Below the pieces are notes generated by a model. It saw only the letters and a list, made by a program, of their open reading frames with translations. It ran no database searches and was not told where the DNA came from. Shown here one piece after another: positions 46,801 through 58,805 of a stretch of DNA of 64,000 nt; the first letter of the stretch is position 1, and every line of letters starts with the position of its first letter. The translations under genes were made by a program, and so were the position numbers. The DNA is from Pegoplata infirma (taxonomy: Eukaryota > Arthropoda > Insecta > Diptera > Anthomyiidae): positions 71,710,979-71,774,978 of the forward strand of contig OY992537.1 in the NCBI GenBank assembly GCA_963921195.1, given 5' to 3'.

Positions 46801-48744
46801 CATTATCATGTTAAAATATGCAATGATATGTTTTAAGATCAAAATTTCCAAAAAAAATATGATTTGATAAATCGATGCCAGATTTGTTTAATTGCCCAGC
46901 AAAAATAAATCGTGATTTTGGCGACACAGCATCTTTTTATAGCATACCAAAGACCATCCAAAGAGCGCTCTTGAGGATGCAGTAAAAGTAAGGGGAAACA
47001 TTTTTAATTTTTTGTTAAGATTTTTTGTATAAAACTTACAACAAAAAATTATTTTTTAATAAAATTTCGTACTTGCTTTCCTTTTTAAAATTTTTAACAC
47101 TTTTTGAATGAAAAATATTGAGTTTTGGACAAAGACACATGATTTGACTGTATTATTATTGCGCATTAATCGGCGCTGTAAAGAGTGCTTCAATCATAAC
47201 ATCTTTAACACATTTTGAATGATGGCGAATAGGACGACCAAAAACAGCATATGCTTTTTTGTTATTTCAAAGAATAAATAAATTTCCATTTATATTTGAA
47301 AATTTTCTATTTATATATCAGATTTTCCATTTATATTACAGAAATTTCTATTTATGTTGCAGAAATTTCCAATTGTATTTAAGAAATTTAAATTTGTATT
47401 TCCAAAATTTTCTAAATGCTTTTCAAAAAATTTCCATTTGCATTTCAAAATTTTAGAATTGCTATTAAGAAAAATTTATTTAAATTAAAAATAAAAAAAA
47501 AACACGTATATTTTAGAAATTTCCAATTGTATTAAAAAAATTTCTATTTGTATTTCAAAATTTTCTTTTCATATTTCCATTATTTATAAAAATTTTGAAA
47601 TACAAACGGAAATTTCTTAAATACAGTTGAAAATTTCTGAAACATAAATAGAAGTTTCTAAGATAAAAATGGCAATTTCTGATATCAAAATAGAAATTTC
47701 TGAAATAAATTTTTTATTTTCTGAAATAATAGTGAACATGGTGTAGTCAGACCTTTTTTTTACATAAAAATCTTTAATTTTTTTTAACAATACTACAAAA
47801 TAAACTAAAAAAAATATTTTTATTTCAGAAATATTTAACGGATTTTCTGAACCAGTCAATTGTATTTAAGATTTTCCAATTGTATTTCAGAAATAGTCAA
47901 ATGTATTTCATCTTTATTCTGCTTAAATCAGCTCCGAAAAGATACATGAATTCACTGCATCTTTACAGTGCTTTTATCAGCGCTCTTAAGAAATCTGAAT
48001 TCCGTGCATCTTAAGAGCGCTTTTTATGTGTATCCAACTAGCGTTCTAAAGTGTGACATCGCCTTAGAGAATCATGCATGAATTCAACAGGTTTGAATGC
48101 GCTCCTTGACTCGAGTTTCCTTCTCAAAAGCTGCTGCCAGTTCAGCAAAATTTCTGCTGGGTGATCAGAAACGGATAAAAACCTTAAATTGGATGTTTTT
48201 GGGTTTCTTGAGATGACAAATTAGTTATGGATTTTGCACTTAATTTATTTTATCATTATTTAAACTATCTACACAATAAAAGGGGAATTTTCTAAAGCCC
48301 CAAGTGCAGGACTTGGAATTTCTTCGTATGTAAAAATGTTTCATGTGCTTAACAAAAGTACAAAAAACCAGTAAAAATGATAACGTTCTTAGGTATGAAA
48401 AAAATATCCAGATTTGGTTCAAAATTTTGATGCAAATATTTCTGGATATACTCAATGCATTTTGGATTTTAACCCCAGGTTCTCTTTATTGGAGTGTCTA
48501 CTTTACATATCTGCTTTGAACAGGAAGTTTCATGCAAAATTCTTATGTTTATAAGGACATAACCAAAAAATCTTCCTTATAATGTCCTGATGGTATCCTT
48601 GATCGTATCGAGTCCGGATTTCTTGCAAAAGTTAGGTAATTTTAATGGGAATTCGAATAAAAAAAAATATGAAGAAGTTTAACCGGTGTTGGCTCCCGTT
48701 ACCCTTTCAATACCGTTACCGATACCGAAATAAAAAAAAATTTA
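46801..48744. other. AT-rich stretch with inverted runs of a 22-bp-like repeat
   Basis: 47259-47460 repeats TTTCCATTTATATTACAGAA-like units, and 47585-47730 repeats the complement (AAATAGAAATTTCTGAAA). 48000-48170 shares a phrase with 11650-11810. No gene seen. Confidence 0.4.
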
Positions 48745-49183
48745 ATGAGTTAATGTAATACAACTCACTCTCGCGTGCACTCATACAAGCTTCACTCACA
48801 CTTACGAAACAATTATTTATACAATAAAAATTCCAAAAACTAAAATTTCAAAAATTTTAAGCAAAATTTAAAGGTTTGTGAAATTAACAATTTTGTTTGC
48901 TTTTTTCGGACGATATCTTAAGTTTAAACAAATTTTAAGGTTTTTTTGTTGTTGTTTTTTTTTGGTACGAAAGGAAATATGAAAAGAAAATAAATCACAC
49001 AAACTAACGCAAAAAATCTACTCACGCACACTCACTCACGCAAAAATCTTACTCACGCACGCACGCACACTCACTCACTCAAATTTTTTTCCCCACTCAC
49101 AATCACTTGGGTAAAATTGAATTCAATCACACTCACGCGTGAATAACGTGATTCACGCTCTTATCTGCTCATGTGCCCATCAC
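48745..49183. mobile_element. hAT-like MITE (GTGAGT family), truncated copy
   Basis: The inverted relative of 20387-20942. It keeps CACGCTCTTATCTGCTCATG + TGCCCATC at the right end and CACTCACGCACAC tracts; the outer end of the left arm is lost. Confidence 0.7.
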
Positions 49184-50793
49184 AAATTTGGACCAACAAA
49201 ATTGAGGGAATCGGTCCAAACAATGATCACATTCGAAACTATTTGATAATTTAACAGAAATATTAAGTCCTGTTTTTAAGAAAATTTTCTTTAAAAAAAA
49301 TTTAAAAACTTTATAGAAAAAAAAATATTAAAATATGTATTATTAAAAATATTAGCGAAAATTTTCTTTCTGTAAAGTTATTGTGCTGCTAATTTTTTTT
49401 TAACACTAGGCCACACCTTCGCACTGCGGATTTCTCCTTCTTCTAATTCCCACTGGAAATATATCTGTCAATACTTGTGTTTTGTTTTTTGATTAAATGT
49501 TGGTGCACAGAAAAAAATATGAAGAAAACAAATTTGAGTAAGCACTTGTTTAAATTTAAAAACAAAAATTTAGTAATTTTTTAATTGACGCAATTAAAAA
49601 TTTACTTAAAAATTTTAAAAACAATTTAAGTAAATAATTTAATAAAAATTTAATAGTTTTTCTTTAATTTTTTTTAAACTCTCATAGTTTTTTGAATTCT
49701 CGTTTAGTTTATAGTTTTTTGTGTATGTATATGAAAGTTTGTAATCGTCTTTATAAAATTTTCCTATGTTTTTGAGACAAAAATATGTTTGGTAAAGTTT
49801 GAAAAAATATTTTTTTTTGTTTTTTTTTTTGTAAAAAGATTTAAAACTTTTTTAAACTTAAAAAAAAAATAGATAAATTTTGGGTAAATTTTTAATTGTG
49901 CCAATTAAAAATTTACTCAAATACTAGATGTTCCTAGACCTACCTTCAAATATACCAATTGACTCAGAATTAAGTTTTGAGTCCGTCTGTCCATCTATCG
50001 GTTTAAGCACGATACAGGTCTTAAGCTTCTTTTGGCCCAAGGACGATGCCTATTGAAATTGGAAAGAAATGGTCCATGTAAAGACCTAGCCCCCATACAA
50101 ACGCCCCATTTGCATTTCGCTTAAATGCCTCTAATAACCGTATTATAATAGATATCGTTTTGAAATTTAACAGGTAATAAAATTTTATATGCACAAAACA
50201 TCATGCCGAATTTCGAAGGAATCGGTTCAGTCCTTCTGGTAGTCCCCATACAAATCACCCTCCCGATATTCACATAATTTCCTCAAAATTCATAAAAATT
50301 TAAATATTTGATTAAAATTTTATTTGTAGGTGTTAAACGAGAACCTAATCAAATCAGAATACATTTGGACCATTTTTGGACTTACAAGGGAAGTCTCCCT
50401 GATGTCACCTTCCGATCTTCATGAAATTTGGATATGTTGTTAAGAACGAAAATTAATTCGACTCATATTTTTTTTTAGCGGCCCAAACTCATTTTTAGGG
50501 GGGTCGATTTGTATGGGGGGAAATTGACCTTTTTCAGTTTTTTACTATTTACGCCTAGTTAAACAAAATTAATATAGGCATGAGTGATATCAGATTAAAG
50601 ATATTAAAAATACATATTTCGTGGTGCTAACAACGGGCCAAAGAAGTTAATGTTTTTCGACTTATTAACAAAAATGTCCTAAAATTTTGGTATTTTACTC
50701 AATATGGCGAAAAGTTTTGCATGTTTAGACACGTTCTTAGCACACGTAGATAGTAGCGTGTCCCGAAAATGAAAAATTTTAGGGCATACCCCT

Positions 50794-53193
50794 ATTTATT
50801 TATTTATTTATTTATCGTATGGCACTGATACAAACAATTATAATTTTAGAGATATAGCATTACGAATTTAACAGATTATACAACAAATTTTAGCATATTC
50901 TGATGAAAAAATAGTATAGATATTAATTAGATATTGATGTCAATATTCTTTAGCCACCGGACGGCATCTGGGCCAGCATTGTTTAGTTCGTGTAGTTCGC
51001 CATGAAATTTACGATGGGGGCAGTCTTTTATAATGTGGTGAATGGTTTGATTAACATCACTGCAATCACATAATGGCGAAACAGCAGAGCCCCATTTAAA
51101 AAGAGTAGCTGCGCACCTTCCATTGTTTGTCCGTATACGGTTAAGCCTAACCCATATATGCCTAGGCAATTCTGATCCCGGAGGCATACAAGTCAAGTCC
51201 TGAATTTTCATTAAGTCATCACATGAAGCCTGGTTCCAATTATTAAACCAGATGTTATATGGGTTATAATTATTGTTTGCGAGACTTTCAGCTAGTTTTA
51301 ATGGAGGTTTTCGAGATATGAGACGGTCGTCATTAGCAGCTTCAATATATTGGTGTATGTTAAGGCTAGGATTGGCGATTATTTTTCGATGTTCGCGGAG
51401 TAGTGCATTCTGACGTCTCAGATTTGGTGGTAGGATATTACTTAGAACAGGTAAAAATCTTAATGGAGTTGAAGACATTGTACCTGTTATTAGTCGTATA
51501 CATGCATTTAGTTGAGTATCTAATTTGTTTACGTGGGGGCTATTAAGCCAGACCGGTGCGCAATATTCTGCAGAAGAATAAACCAGTCCGAGTGAGGCTG
51601 AGCGCAGTGTTTTTGCAGAAGCTCCCCAGGTAGTTGACGCAAGTTTTTGGATAATATTGTTACGCGTTTTAACTTTATTAGCAGTATTTTCTATGTGCTT
51701 TTTAAAAGAGAGTGTTCTATCAAGGGTAACTCCAAGGTATTTTGGTGTTGGATTAAAGGGTAGGATAGTATCTCCAAAACGAACGTTAAGCTTTAGATCA
51801 GATTGACTATTATTGAGGTGAAAACATGTTACTTCCGTCTTGCTAAGGCTAGGACACAGACGCCATTTTTTTAAATAATTTCCAAGTGATAGCAGGTCAT
51901 TTGTAAGGACAGATTCAGCATCTTTTACTAAGTAGCGTTGAGTGGCTATAGCGATGTCATCAGCGTAGGAGAACTTTTTTGAGTACGTTGATGGGAGGTC
52001 ATGAGTGTAAAGATTAAATAGAAGCGGGGCAAGTACAGATCCTTGGGGGAGACCATTATTAAGTTTACACTTTCTGCTTTGTTTGTTTCCAAGATACACT
52101 ATAAAATGACGATCACTTAACATATTGTTGAGAAGAGTAGCAGTTCGAATGCAAGGGATAACTTTTAGAAATTTATAGATCAGTCCGTCTTTCCAGACCG
52201 TGTCGTACGCAGCTTTGAGATCTATAAATGCAACGGATGTCTTGAGTTTTGATTGAAAACCAGCCTCAATGTAGGTCGTTAAGGATAGTACCTGATCAGT
52301 GCAGCTACGTCCCGATCTAAACCCCGCCTGCTCTACCGGAACGATGCTATTAATAGTGGGTTCAACTCTGTTATAAATTAGTCTCTCGAGTAATTTGTAT
52401 ACAACGCTTAATAGTGCTATCGGTCGGTAACTTTCAGCTTGTTCCTTTGGCTTGCCTGGTTTTAAAAGGGCGAGTATTTTAGATCTCTTCAGATCCGTAG
52501 GCATTACACCAGTTAGTAGTACATTTGAGTAGAAAATTGTAAGCCATTTTCGAAAATTTTTTCCACTATGTATAAAAAACTCAGGAAATAATCCATCCGC
52601 TCCTGCGGATTTTCCGGGCTTAACCTGCGATATTGCGAAGTTAATTTCCTCCTCACTGAAAGGTCCTGAGAACTGTGGAATGATAGGCGATTCATTTTTT
52701 AATTCTTTAAGTTTCTTTTTAATATTAATGGTGTTTTTCTTCTCTGATACAATTTTTGATGTACGTTTAATGTTTAGAGCAATACTGTCAGGGTGTATGC
52801 TGTATGTATAGGAGTGCTATTACCCAATTTACGAAGAATGCTCCAAGCTTTTCGGCTGGAATGTGTGAAATTTCCGTTTTCAACAGTATGGTGCCATTTT
52901 TCCCTGCGAGCATTATCAAGAGACGTTAAAAGTTCGTTTGCAATTGTCTCATCTTGAGTAGCTAGATATTCCGAGTGTAGAGTCTCGGTTTCTTCTGACC
53001 AGCCAGGAACATATTGTTTCCGGTATCCTCTGGGTATATGTTTCTTTGCAGTAGCAATTACCATTTTCACCATTCTTGGATAATTATTTGGGGTTGGATT
53101 TATCCACCTTTTGTTAGAGTCGAGATCTCGAGAAAAGGATTTCCAAGAGGCTTTGCAGAAGTTCCATTCCAAACAACAATAACATTTAAACAA
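50794..53193 (-). mobile_element. 5'-truncated non-LTR retrotransposon with nearly intact reverse transcriptase (layer 5)
   Basis: The minus-strand reverse transcriptase frame (stop at 50927) is open to about 52800. RT motifs in order: SYRPIALLSVVYKLLERLI, GFRSGRSCTDQV, AFIDLKAAYDTVW (motif A), GLPQGSVLAPLLFNLYT (motif B), FSYADDIAIA (catalytic YADD), PKYLGVTLD. A C-terminal cysteine/histidine motif CDCSDVNQTIHHIIKDCPH follows. Upstream, 52774-53193 encodes the linker before RT (PNNYPRMVKMVIATAKKHIP) in another frame, so one frameshift near 52800 separates them. The endonuclease and 5' end are missing. The 3' end carries a (TAAA)n tail (plus strand TTTA repeats 50794-50815). This is an APE-type, jockey/CR1-like element; I cannot name the clade with confidence. 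Confidence 0.88.
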
Positions 53194-53510
53194 AACAACA
53201 GCAACAACAAAAATTTATATCATTTAGTTTTAAAACTACCAACCGAAAAACCAATGGTTAAACTTAAAGTTTTTTTTAATGAAAAAATATGAAGGAAATA
53301 AGGAAAAAATCGTATAGAAAAACCTAATTAAGGAGTTGGTCTCACATCTGACAACATAATCTATTTCCCCTGCCCTCCTACCAATACTTCTCCTCCCTTC
53401 CTTTTTCGCTCTTTATACACATATACACAATTTAAGGAATTTTCTTTAATGATCTTTTTAATTGTTGTTTCCAAGTTTCCAAGTTGTTTCCAAGTTTCCA
53501 TCAATAAAAA
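53194..53510. other. Sequence between LINE and foldback arm
   Basis: AT-rich with a CAACAGCAACAACAA run at 53201-53215 and a pyrimidine-rich block at 53370-53415. It may be the rest of the LINE or of the foldback arm. No gene. Confidence 0.3.
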
Positions 53511-54681
53511 TTTTTGGAGGTCATCTTCAGGGCGCAACTAGCGCTAAAAGTTTGCATCCGTAGTGCATTTGGTCCAAAAAAATTTTTTTTTTATTGTAAA
53601 AATTGGTGCCAAAAGTTTCGTTAGGTGGAGTACATTCTGGAAAAAGTATTTGTAAAGTTTTCATGGAGCAATTTTGGTCCAGCACAACGTTTTGAAATTC
53701 TGAAAAGGTGTAATTTATTATATATTTTTTTAAGTTTTTGTAAAAACTGGACTTTGTAAGAGCTCTTTAAAGATTTTGTATAAAACGGAGTTTATGTTCA
53801 AAAGCCTTTGTATAAAAACTGTTCTTTACAAAAACTTAAAAATATATGTAATAAATTATGCATCTTCGAAGTTTCGAAACGTTGCGCTGGACCAAAATTG
53901 CTCCATGAAAACTTTATAAATATTTTTTCCTGAATGTACTCTACCTAAAGAGACTTTTGGCACCAATTTAAAAAATAAAAAAAAATATTTTTTTTGACCA
54001 AATGCACCACGGATGCAAACTTTAAGCGCTGGTTGCGCCCTGAAGATGACCTCCAATTTTTTTTAAATAATTTTTCCCGTAAACAGCTCTTCAATAAGCA
54101 TCGTTCTAGGGGTATGCCCTAAAGAAATTCCAAAATTTTCCAGATTTCGGGACATGCTAGTAGATAGGTTTCCCAAAGACCTTTCATTTGGTATGTAACA
54201 TGACTAGGTTTCTTTGCATGATATAGGAGATAAACGAAAAAAACTGAAAAATGGCCTTGTCTCCCCCCTCCTTTTTACCCCCTAAATATGAATTTGGGCC
54301 GCTAAAAAAAATACGTGTCCCTTTATTTTTTCTGATCTACAAAATATAACCAATTCCATAAAGATCCGCGGGTGACACTAGGGAGACTTCCCTTGTTAGT
54401 CCCCCATATAAAAATTTCGACCGATATTCAGTAAAATCGGTTTATTGGCAAAAAAATAAACCGATTCCACTAAAATTTGATCTGTGTGTGTTTTCTACAC
54501 TAAATAAAGATCTAACAAAAGATAGGTCCAATCGGTCCATGTTTGGACTTGGGGCGCATTTTCCGGAAATCACTGGTGTAGGGTATCATATGGTCGGTCT
54601 TGAACGACTACAACTTTCTTACTTGTTTTTTACTCAAAAGTATTAAAAATTTACTTAAATATTTTTTTATTTTTTTCTGTG

Positions 54682-56564
54682 TTGATATAAAGGATTCGAC
54701 ACAGCTCATAAATTTGATTCCACATAAAAGCTTACATCGTCTACTTTATGAGAGTCCACACTTTTTTAGATGTAATTTTTCAAAAAGGATAACAAAGTTG
54801 TAAAAATATCATTAATAAGCGAATATCTCAAAAAAAGGAAAAATGGATTTGTTCATAATCGTGGAGAGAATATATGTACCAAATTTTGTAAAAATCTCAG
54901 GAGGTCAAGTAAAGAAAGTGTGTTTTTTGTGTCTAATGAGGTTGGAATTCTTCACTACATAAGTTTTAGGCATTGTGAAAAATGTCACTTTAGTGTCCAT
55001 TGTTGTTTTTTAAATATTTATTAAGAAGACATAAATATAAATTACAAACGAAATTTCTTCCATGATTTTATTTAATATACCCCGCTTTTCCCTTTAATTT
55101 AAACCTCCTTTTTATTGTAAAATTCTAAATAATAGTCCCACATTAACACACAATTTAAAATCATTAAATTAATGAATAACAAAAGATCAAAACAATGAAT
55201 AAATTAAAATTAAAATCATTAAATTTGAAAAATATTGTGAGAGAATTTAACAAATGTAAATGATTAAGAGAGAACATGGCTTTTTGATTGATTCTTAATA
55301 ACAAATTGAGTCCTTTTCAAAGAATTTTTTTTGATTTGTTTGTGTAACAACAAACCCTCGCTTTCTAACTCTAACCGTGACATAATGTGCCCACATTAAC
55401 ACATTTAATCTTTTACAAAAACAAAAAAATTAAAACATTTATCAAAATCCAATAACTACTGTGGTGGCATTTAACATACAAATTAATTAGAATTGGAAAT
55501 ACTTTTCCTTTTCTTTGGATTCGAATATTTTCATCATTATGAAATACAATCAATAAAGATTTCATTTGAAATCGTGATATCTGATACAAAACAATTTCAC
55601 GCTAAATTTAAAATGAAATTTTAAACAATTTGTTTTCAAATCTTTTTTCTCAAAATCTAGATGGAAAACTTAAGAAAAAAAAACTGTTTTAATAAATAAT
55701 GATTGACCATCACTGAACTGAAAGTAATCAATAATTATGTATAATTTTTCATGTCAAACAATGAGAAACAATAGATTTCAAACAATTGAAAACGTTAAAG
55801 GGGATGTAGTCCCTTTTTTTTATGTGTTATTTTTTTAATTGAATACAATGGCGCTTCATAATATTACAAAATTCCTAATAATTCTTTTATTAATTTCAAT
55901 TTAAATTTGTTTGTTTTTTTAAGATCTTGTTATCAAATTGCTCACGTGTGGTATTTATTTGTTTGTTTTAGTCCAGGTGTCATCATTTTCACTTTCAATT
56001 TGTCAGTTATTTTTTTCGGTTTTTGACACCTTGTAATGTCATGTCAATTGTTTACTTATTTACGTTTATCACAAATTGAGTAATGAGGGGCGGTTTAAAT
56101 AAATTACAAATACTCATCATTAATAACTGATAGTTTTTTTTTTTACCCTTATAAAACAATAAACGATTCATTCGTTGAACTCAAGGGCCAAATGTTTTGG
56201 GATATTTAACCTTAAATAAAATCTTAATTTCAAAAGGTCTGTTACCGGTTCTGAACAACTCTAGAGTGATAAAGACCGGTCGTTCACATGAATTTTTGAT
56301 ATGAACCTCTTATTTTATCTTGGATAAATGTCATGTCACAGAAGTAATCCAAAAAGCAAGGGAGAATATCAAATTGGGCTGATCTTTGATACTCTCTGAC
56401 ATGTTAAAAAAAATGTTTCAGTGGCGTGAAAGGGGTTTTTAGGGGACACCTTTCCCATTTAAATGAATAGCTAACTGCAACAGTGCAATAACAATGTCTT
56501 CTAGAGAACAGTGAACTTAAATCGTTAATATTAAAAGTATATGATCCGACCAGACCTTTAAAGA
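54682..56564. other. AT-rich intergenic stretch
   Basis: Nearly 1.9 kb without gene, known repeat or strong motif; looks like ordinary non-repetitive spacer. CACGTG occurs near 55944. Confidence 0.45.
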
Positions 56565-56790
56565 ATTAATTCAATTTGTGAAATAATTCACGTTATTTTA
56601 ATTAATTTTTTATTTAATGAATTAATTCATGCATTAATTAATTTTTTTATTTATATTTGAATTATTTAAAAAAAGAATTACTTCATTTTGTGAATAATTC
56701 AATTTTAATTTGAAGAATTAATTCTTTTTTAATTAATTCATTTCTGTGTTAAATTTTTTTAATTCATTTTTTTTAATTCATTTATTCATT
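56565..56790. repeat. AATTAATT palindrome-rich block
   Basis: A dense run of GAATTAATTC, TTAATTAATTTTT and AATTCATT phrases, like the block at 43370-43506. It could be a decayed inverted-repeat element or simple-sequence DNA. Confidence 0.45.
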
Positions 56791-56829
56791 TATTTTTTTA
56801 TACCCTCCACTCTAGTGATAGATGTATAC

Positions 56830-57936
56830 TAGAGTGTCCCTTATTTTGGAAATGTTAGAAATCTTGAGACGGTACCCGCTCATTTTTTTCCTTTTGACTT
56901 AAAAATAACTCAGGAAAAATTTTACGCCCCTAGGACCACGCCTTCCCTACGCGACGGGGCCTTAAAGAGCGGGGCCTTAAAAATCATTTTTCCATACAAA
57001 CCAAAAAAATTTTTTTTTGATTTTTAATTTTTTTGTTATTATTTATTATATTACTTGGTTTGCTTATTCACGACAAAAAATTTGATTTTGGTGGGATAAG
57101 TCTTTCAGCGCTAAAAAAATTTTCGCCAAAAAAAATTTTGAACCGCCGGGGTCCTGCAGTAAAAAATTTTTAAAAAATATTTTTTTTTAGTTTTGACCAG
57201 CAACGGTTTTAGTTGTTATGTTGCTTTTAATGATATATATTCCAAAAAAAAATTATTCATACCTGTGACATCTTTATCTTTTTCGAAAAAAAAATTTTTA
57301 GCCGTAGGGATCCTACGGTAAAAAATTTTTAAAAAATATTTTTTTTTAGTTTTGAAAAGCAACGGTTTTAGTTGTTATGTTGTTTTTAATGATATATATT
57401 CCAAAAAAAATATTATTCATATTTGTGACATCTTTATCGTGTATCGAAAAAAATCAACAATGCATTTTGTACCCTTTTTTAGAACACGATAAAGATGTCA
57501 CAGATACAAAAAATATTTTTTTATGAATATATATCATTTAAAGCAACATAGCAGCTAAAACCGTTGCTGGTCAAAACTAAAAAAAAATATTTTTTAAAAA
57601 TTTTTTACTGTAGGACCCCGGCGGCTCAAAATTTTTTTTTGCGAAAATTTTTTTAGCGCTGAAAGACTTATCCCACCAAAATCAAATTTTTTGTCGTAAA
57701 TAAGCTAAGCAAGTAATATAATAATTAACAACAAAAAAATTAAAAATCAAAAAAAAATTTTTTGGTTTGTATGGAAAAATGATTTTTTAGGCCCCGCTTT
57801 TTAAGGCCCCGTCGCGTAGGGAAGGCGTGGTCCTAGGGGCGTAAAATTTTTCCTGAGTTATTTTTAAGTCAAAAGGAAAAAAATGAGCGGGTACCGTCTC
57901 AAGATTTCTAACATTTCCAAAATAAGGGACACTCTA
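56830..57936. mobile_element. hAT-like 1.1-kb near-perfect palindrome
   Basis: Ends TAGAGTGTCCCTTATTTTGG are identical on both sides, and the arms match for about 500 bp (ACGGTACCCGCTCATTTTTT, CTAGGACCACGCCTTCC, TCCCTACGCGACGGGGCC). The 8-bp ATGTATAC flanks it exactly (56822-56829, 57937-57944). The left arm carries an internal duplication of the AGTTTTGA...AGCAACGGTTTTAG to GACATCTTTATC segment (57195-57290 and 57349-57440). No coding region. Confidence 0.93.
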
Positions 57937-58435
57937 ATGTATACCATATATAAGTTTGTCATTCCGTTTGTAAGACATCGAAAAATTGGTCTAGGACCCC
58001 ATAAAATATATATATTCATGATCCTCGATCGATTTTAAGTCGATCTAGCGATGTCCGTCTGTCTCTCCGTCCGTACGTAGAAAACATGCTAACTTTTGAA
58101 AGACAGATGCTACTGAAGTTTGGCATATATGTTGGTCATTTACCTGGTCAGGTTGGTATTGCAATCCAGCCAAATCGGTAAATTGGTTCAAAAGTTATGA
58201 GCAAAAGAGTAAATTTCGGCATGGGTGTTTTGCGAATTTACGAGATAAAAAACACGATAACTTTGGAAAGACAATAATGAGACTGCTGAAGCTCGGCATG
58301 TATATTTGCCGTTCCCCAGTTCTGTATGGTATTAAATTTCAGCTCAATCGGTCCAGTGGTTCAAAAGTTATAAGCAAAACCCTGAACTTCAGATTAGCTT
58401 CATCTTAAATGCCACGTGTTTAACAAGTTTTAAAA

Positions 58436-58603
58436 CAGTGATACGCATTTTTTTAATTCCTATTCCCGCGGGAAGAGGCGCTGCTTGTGCGCTGTCAACA
58501 CACATACACTATAAAATTCTGTTGCTTGAGCAAATTTGTTGACTTTTCGCTTGCTTCTACCCACACAAGCATAAATGTTATAGTATGTGTCTGCGTATCG
58601 CTG
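58436..58603. mobile_element. 168-bp hAT-like MITE
   Basis: Ends are CAGTGATACGCA and, inwards from the right, CAGCGATACGCA. The flanking 8-bp TTTTAAAA is exact (58428-58435, 58604-58611). The small frame 58460-58642 runs across its boundary and is not a gene. Confidence 0.88.
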
Positions 58604-58805
58604 TTTTAAAAGCATTGGTGGCAACTTAACAATGCTTTTCAAACTTATTTGATTTTAAAGCAATGCTTTTTAACTAAAAGATTACACTCGAAAAAAATTG
58701 AACATTAAACAAATGATTTTTCTTTAAAAAACAACAAAACGTAAATCTTTTTATATAAACAAACAGCTAATGACATAACTTTTTGAGTGCACAAACTTAA
58801 GAATT

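Larger units (their letters stand above)
50740..54175. mobile_element. Foldback family G, copy 1, interrupted (layer 4)
   Basis: The left arm GTAGATAGTAGCGTGTCCCG ... TTAGGGCATACCCCT is mirrored on the right (AGGGGTATGCCCTAA ... CGGGACATGCTAGTAGATAG). The inner arms GGAGGTCATCTTCAGGGCGC and AAGTTTGCATCCGT are also mirrored (53515-53575, 53995-54055). A LINE occupies the left arm. Outer ends are approximate. Confidence 0.7.
50385..54395. mobile_element. TWA-flanked MITE family P, interrupted (layer 3)
   Basis: Ends are CAAGGGAAGTCTCCCTGATG and, inwards from the right, CAAGGGAAGTCTCCCTAGTG, with TTA on both flanks (50382-50384, 54396-54398). The inner sequence follows the reverse complement of the 562-bp copy at 8051-8612 until an inner insertion near 50738. 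Confidence 0.85.
49928..54627 (+). repeat. Mini-me-like element, subfamily A, interrupted (layer 2)
   Basis: It starts mid-element (TTCCTAGACCTACC; the hairpin start is lost) and runs to GGACTTA at 50384. It resumes with TTAGTCCCCCATATAAAAAT at 54396 and ends GGTCGGTCTTGAACGACTA + CTTACTTGTT. The copy at 22028-22833 has the join intact. Confidence 0.85.
49506..54681. mobile_element. MITE with CACAGAAAAAAATA ends, outermost layer of a five-deep nest
   Basis: The left end CACAGAAAAAAATATGAAG and the right end, inwards, CACAGAAAAAAATAAAAAAA share AATTTACTTAAA / TTTTACTCAAA motifs inside. Only about 475 bp of this element remain outside the inserted A-type repeat (49928-54627). Target duplication unclear. 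Confidence 0.6.
56799..58700 (+). repeat. Mini-me-like element, subfamily B, hit by two hAT elements
   Basis: It starts TATACCCTCCACTCTAGTGATAG, resumes after the first insertion with CATATATAAGTTTGTCATTC, has a (GTCT/GTCC)n tract near 58055-58075, and is closely related to the 45320-46373 copy. The second insertion (58436-58603) lies in AACAAGTTTTAAAA. The palindrome end is missing. Confidence 0.82.
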
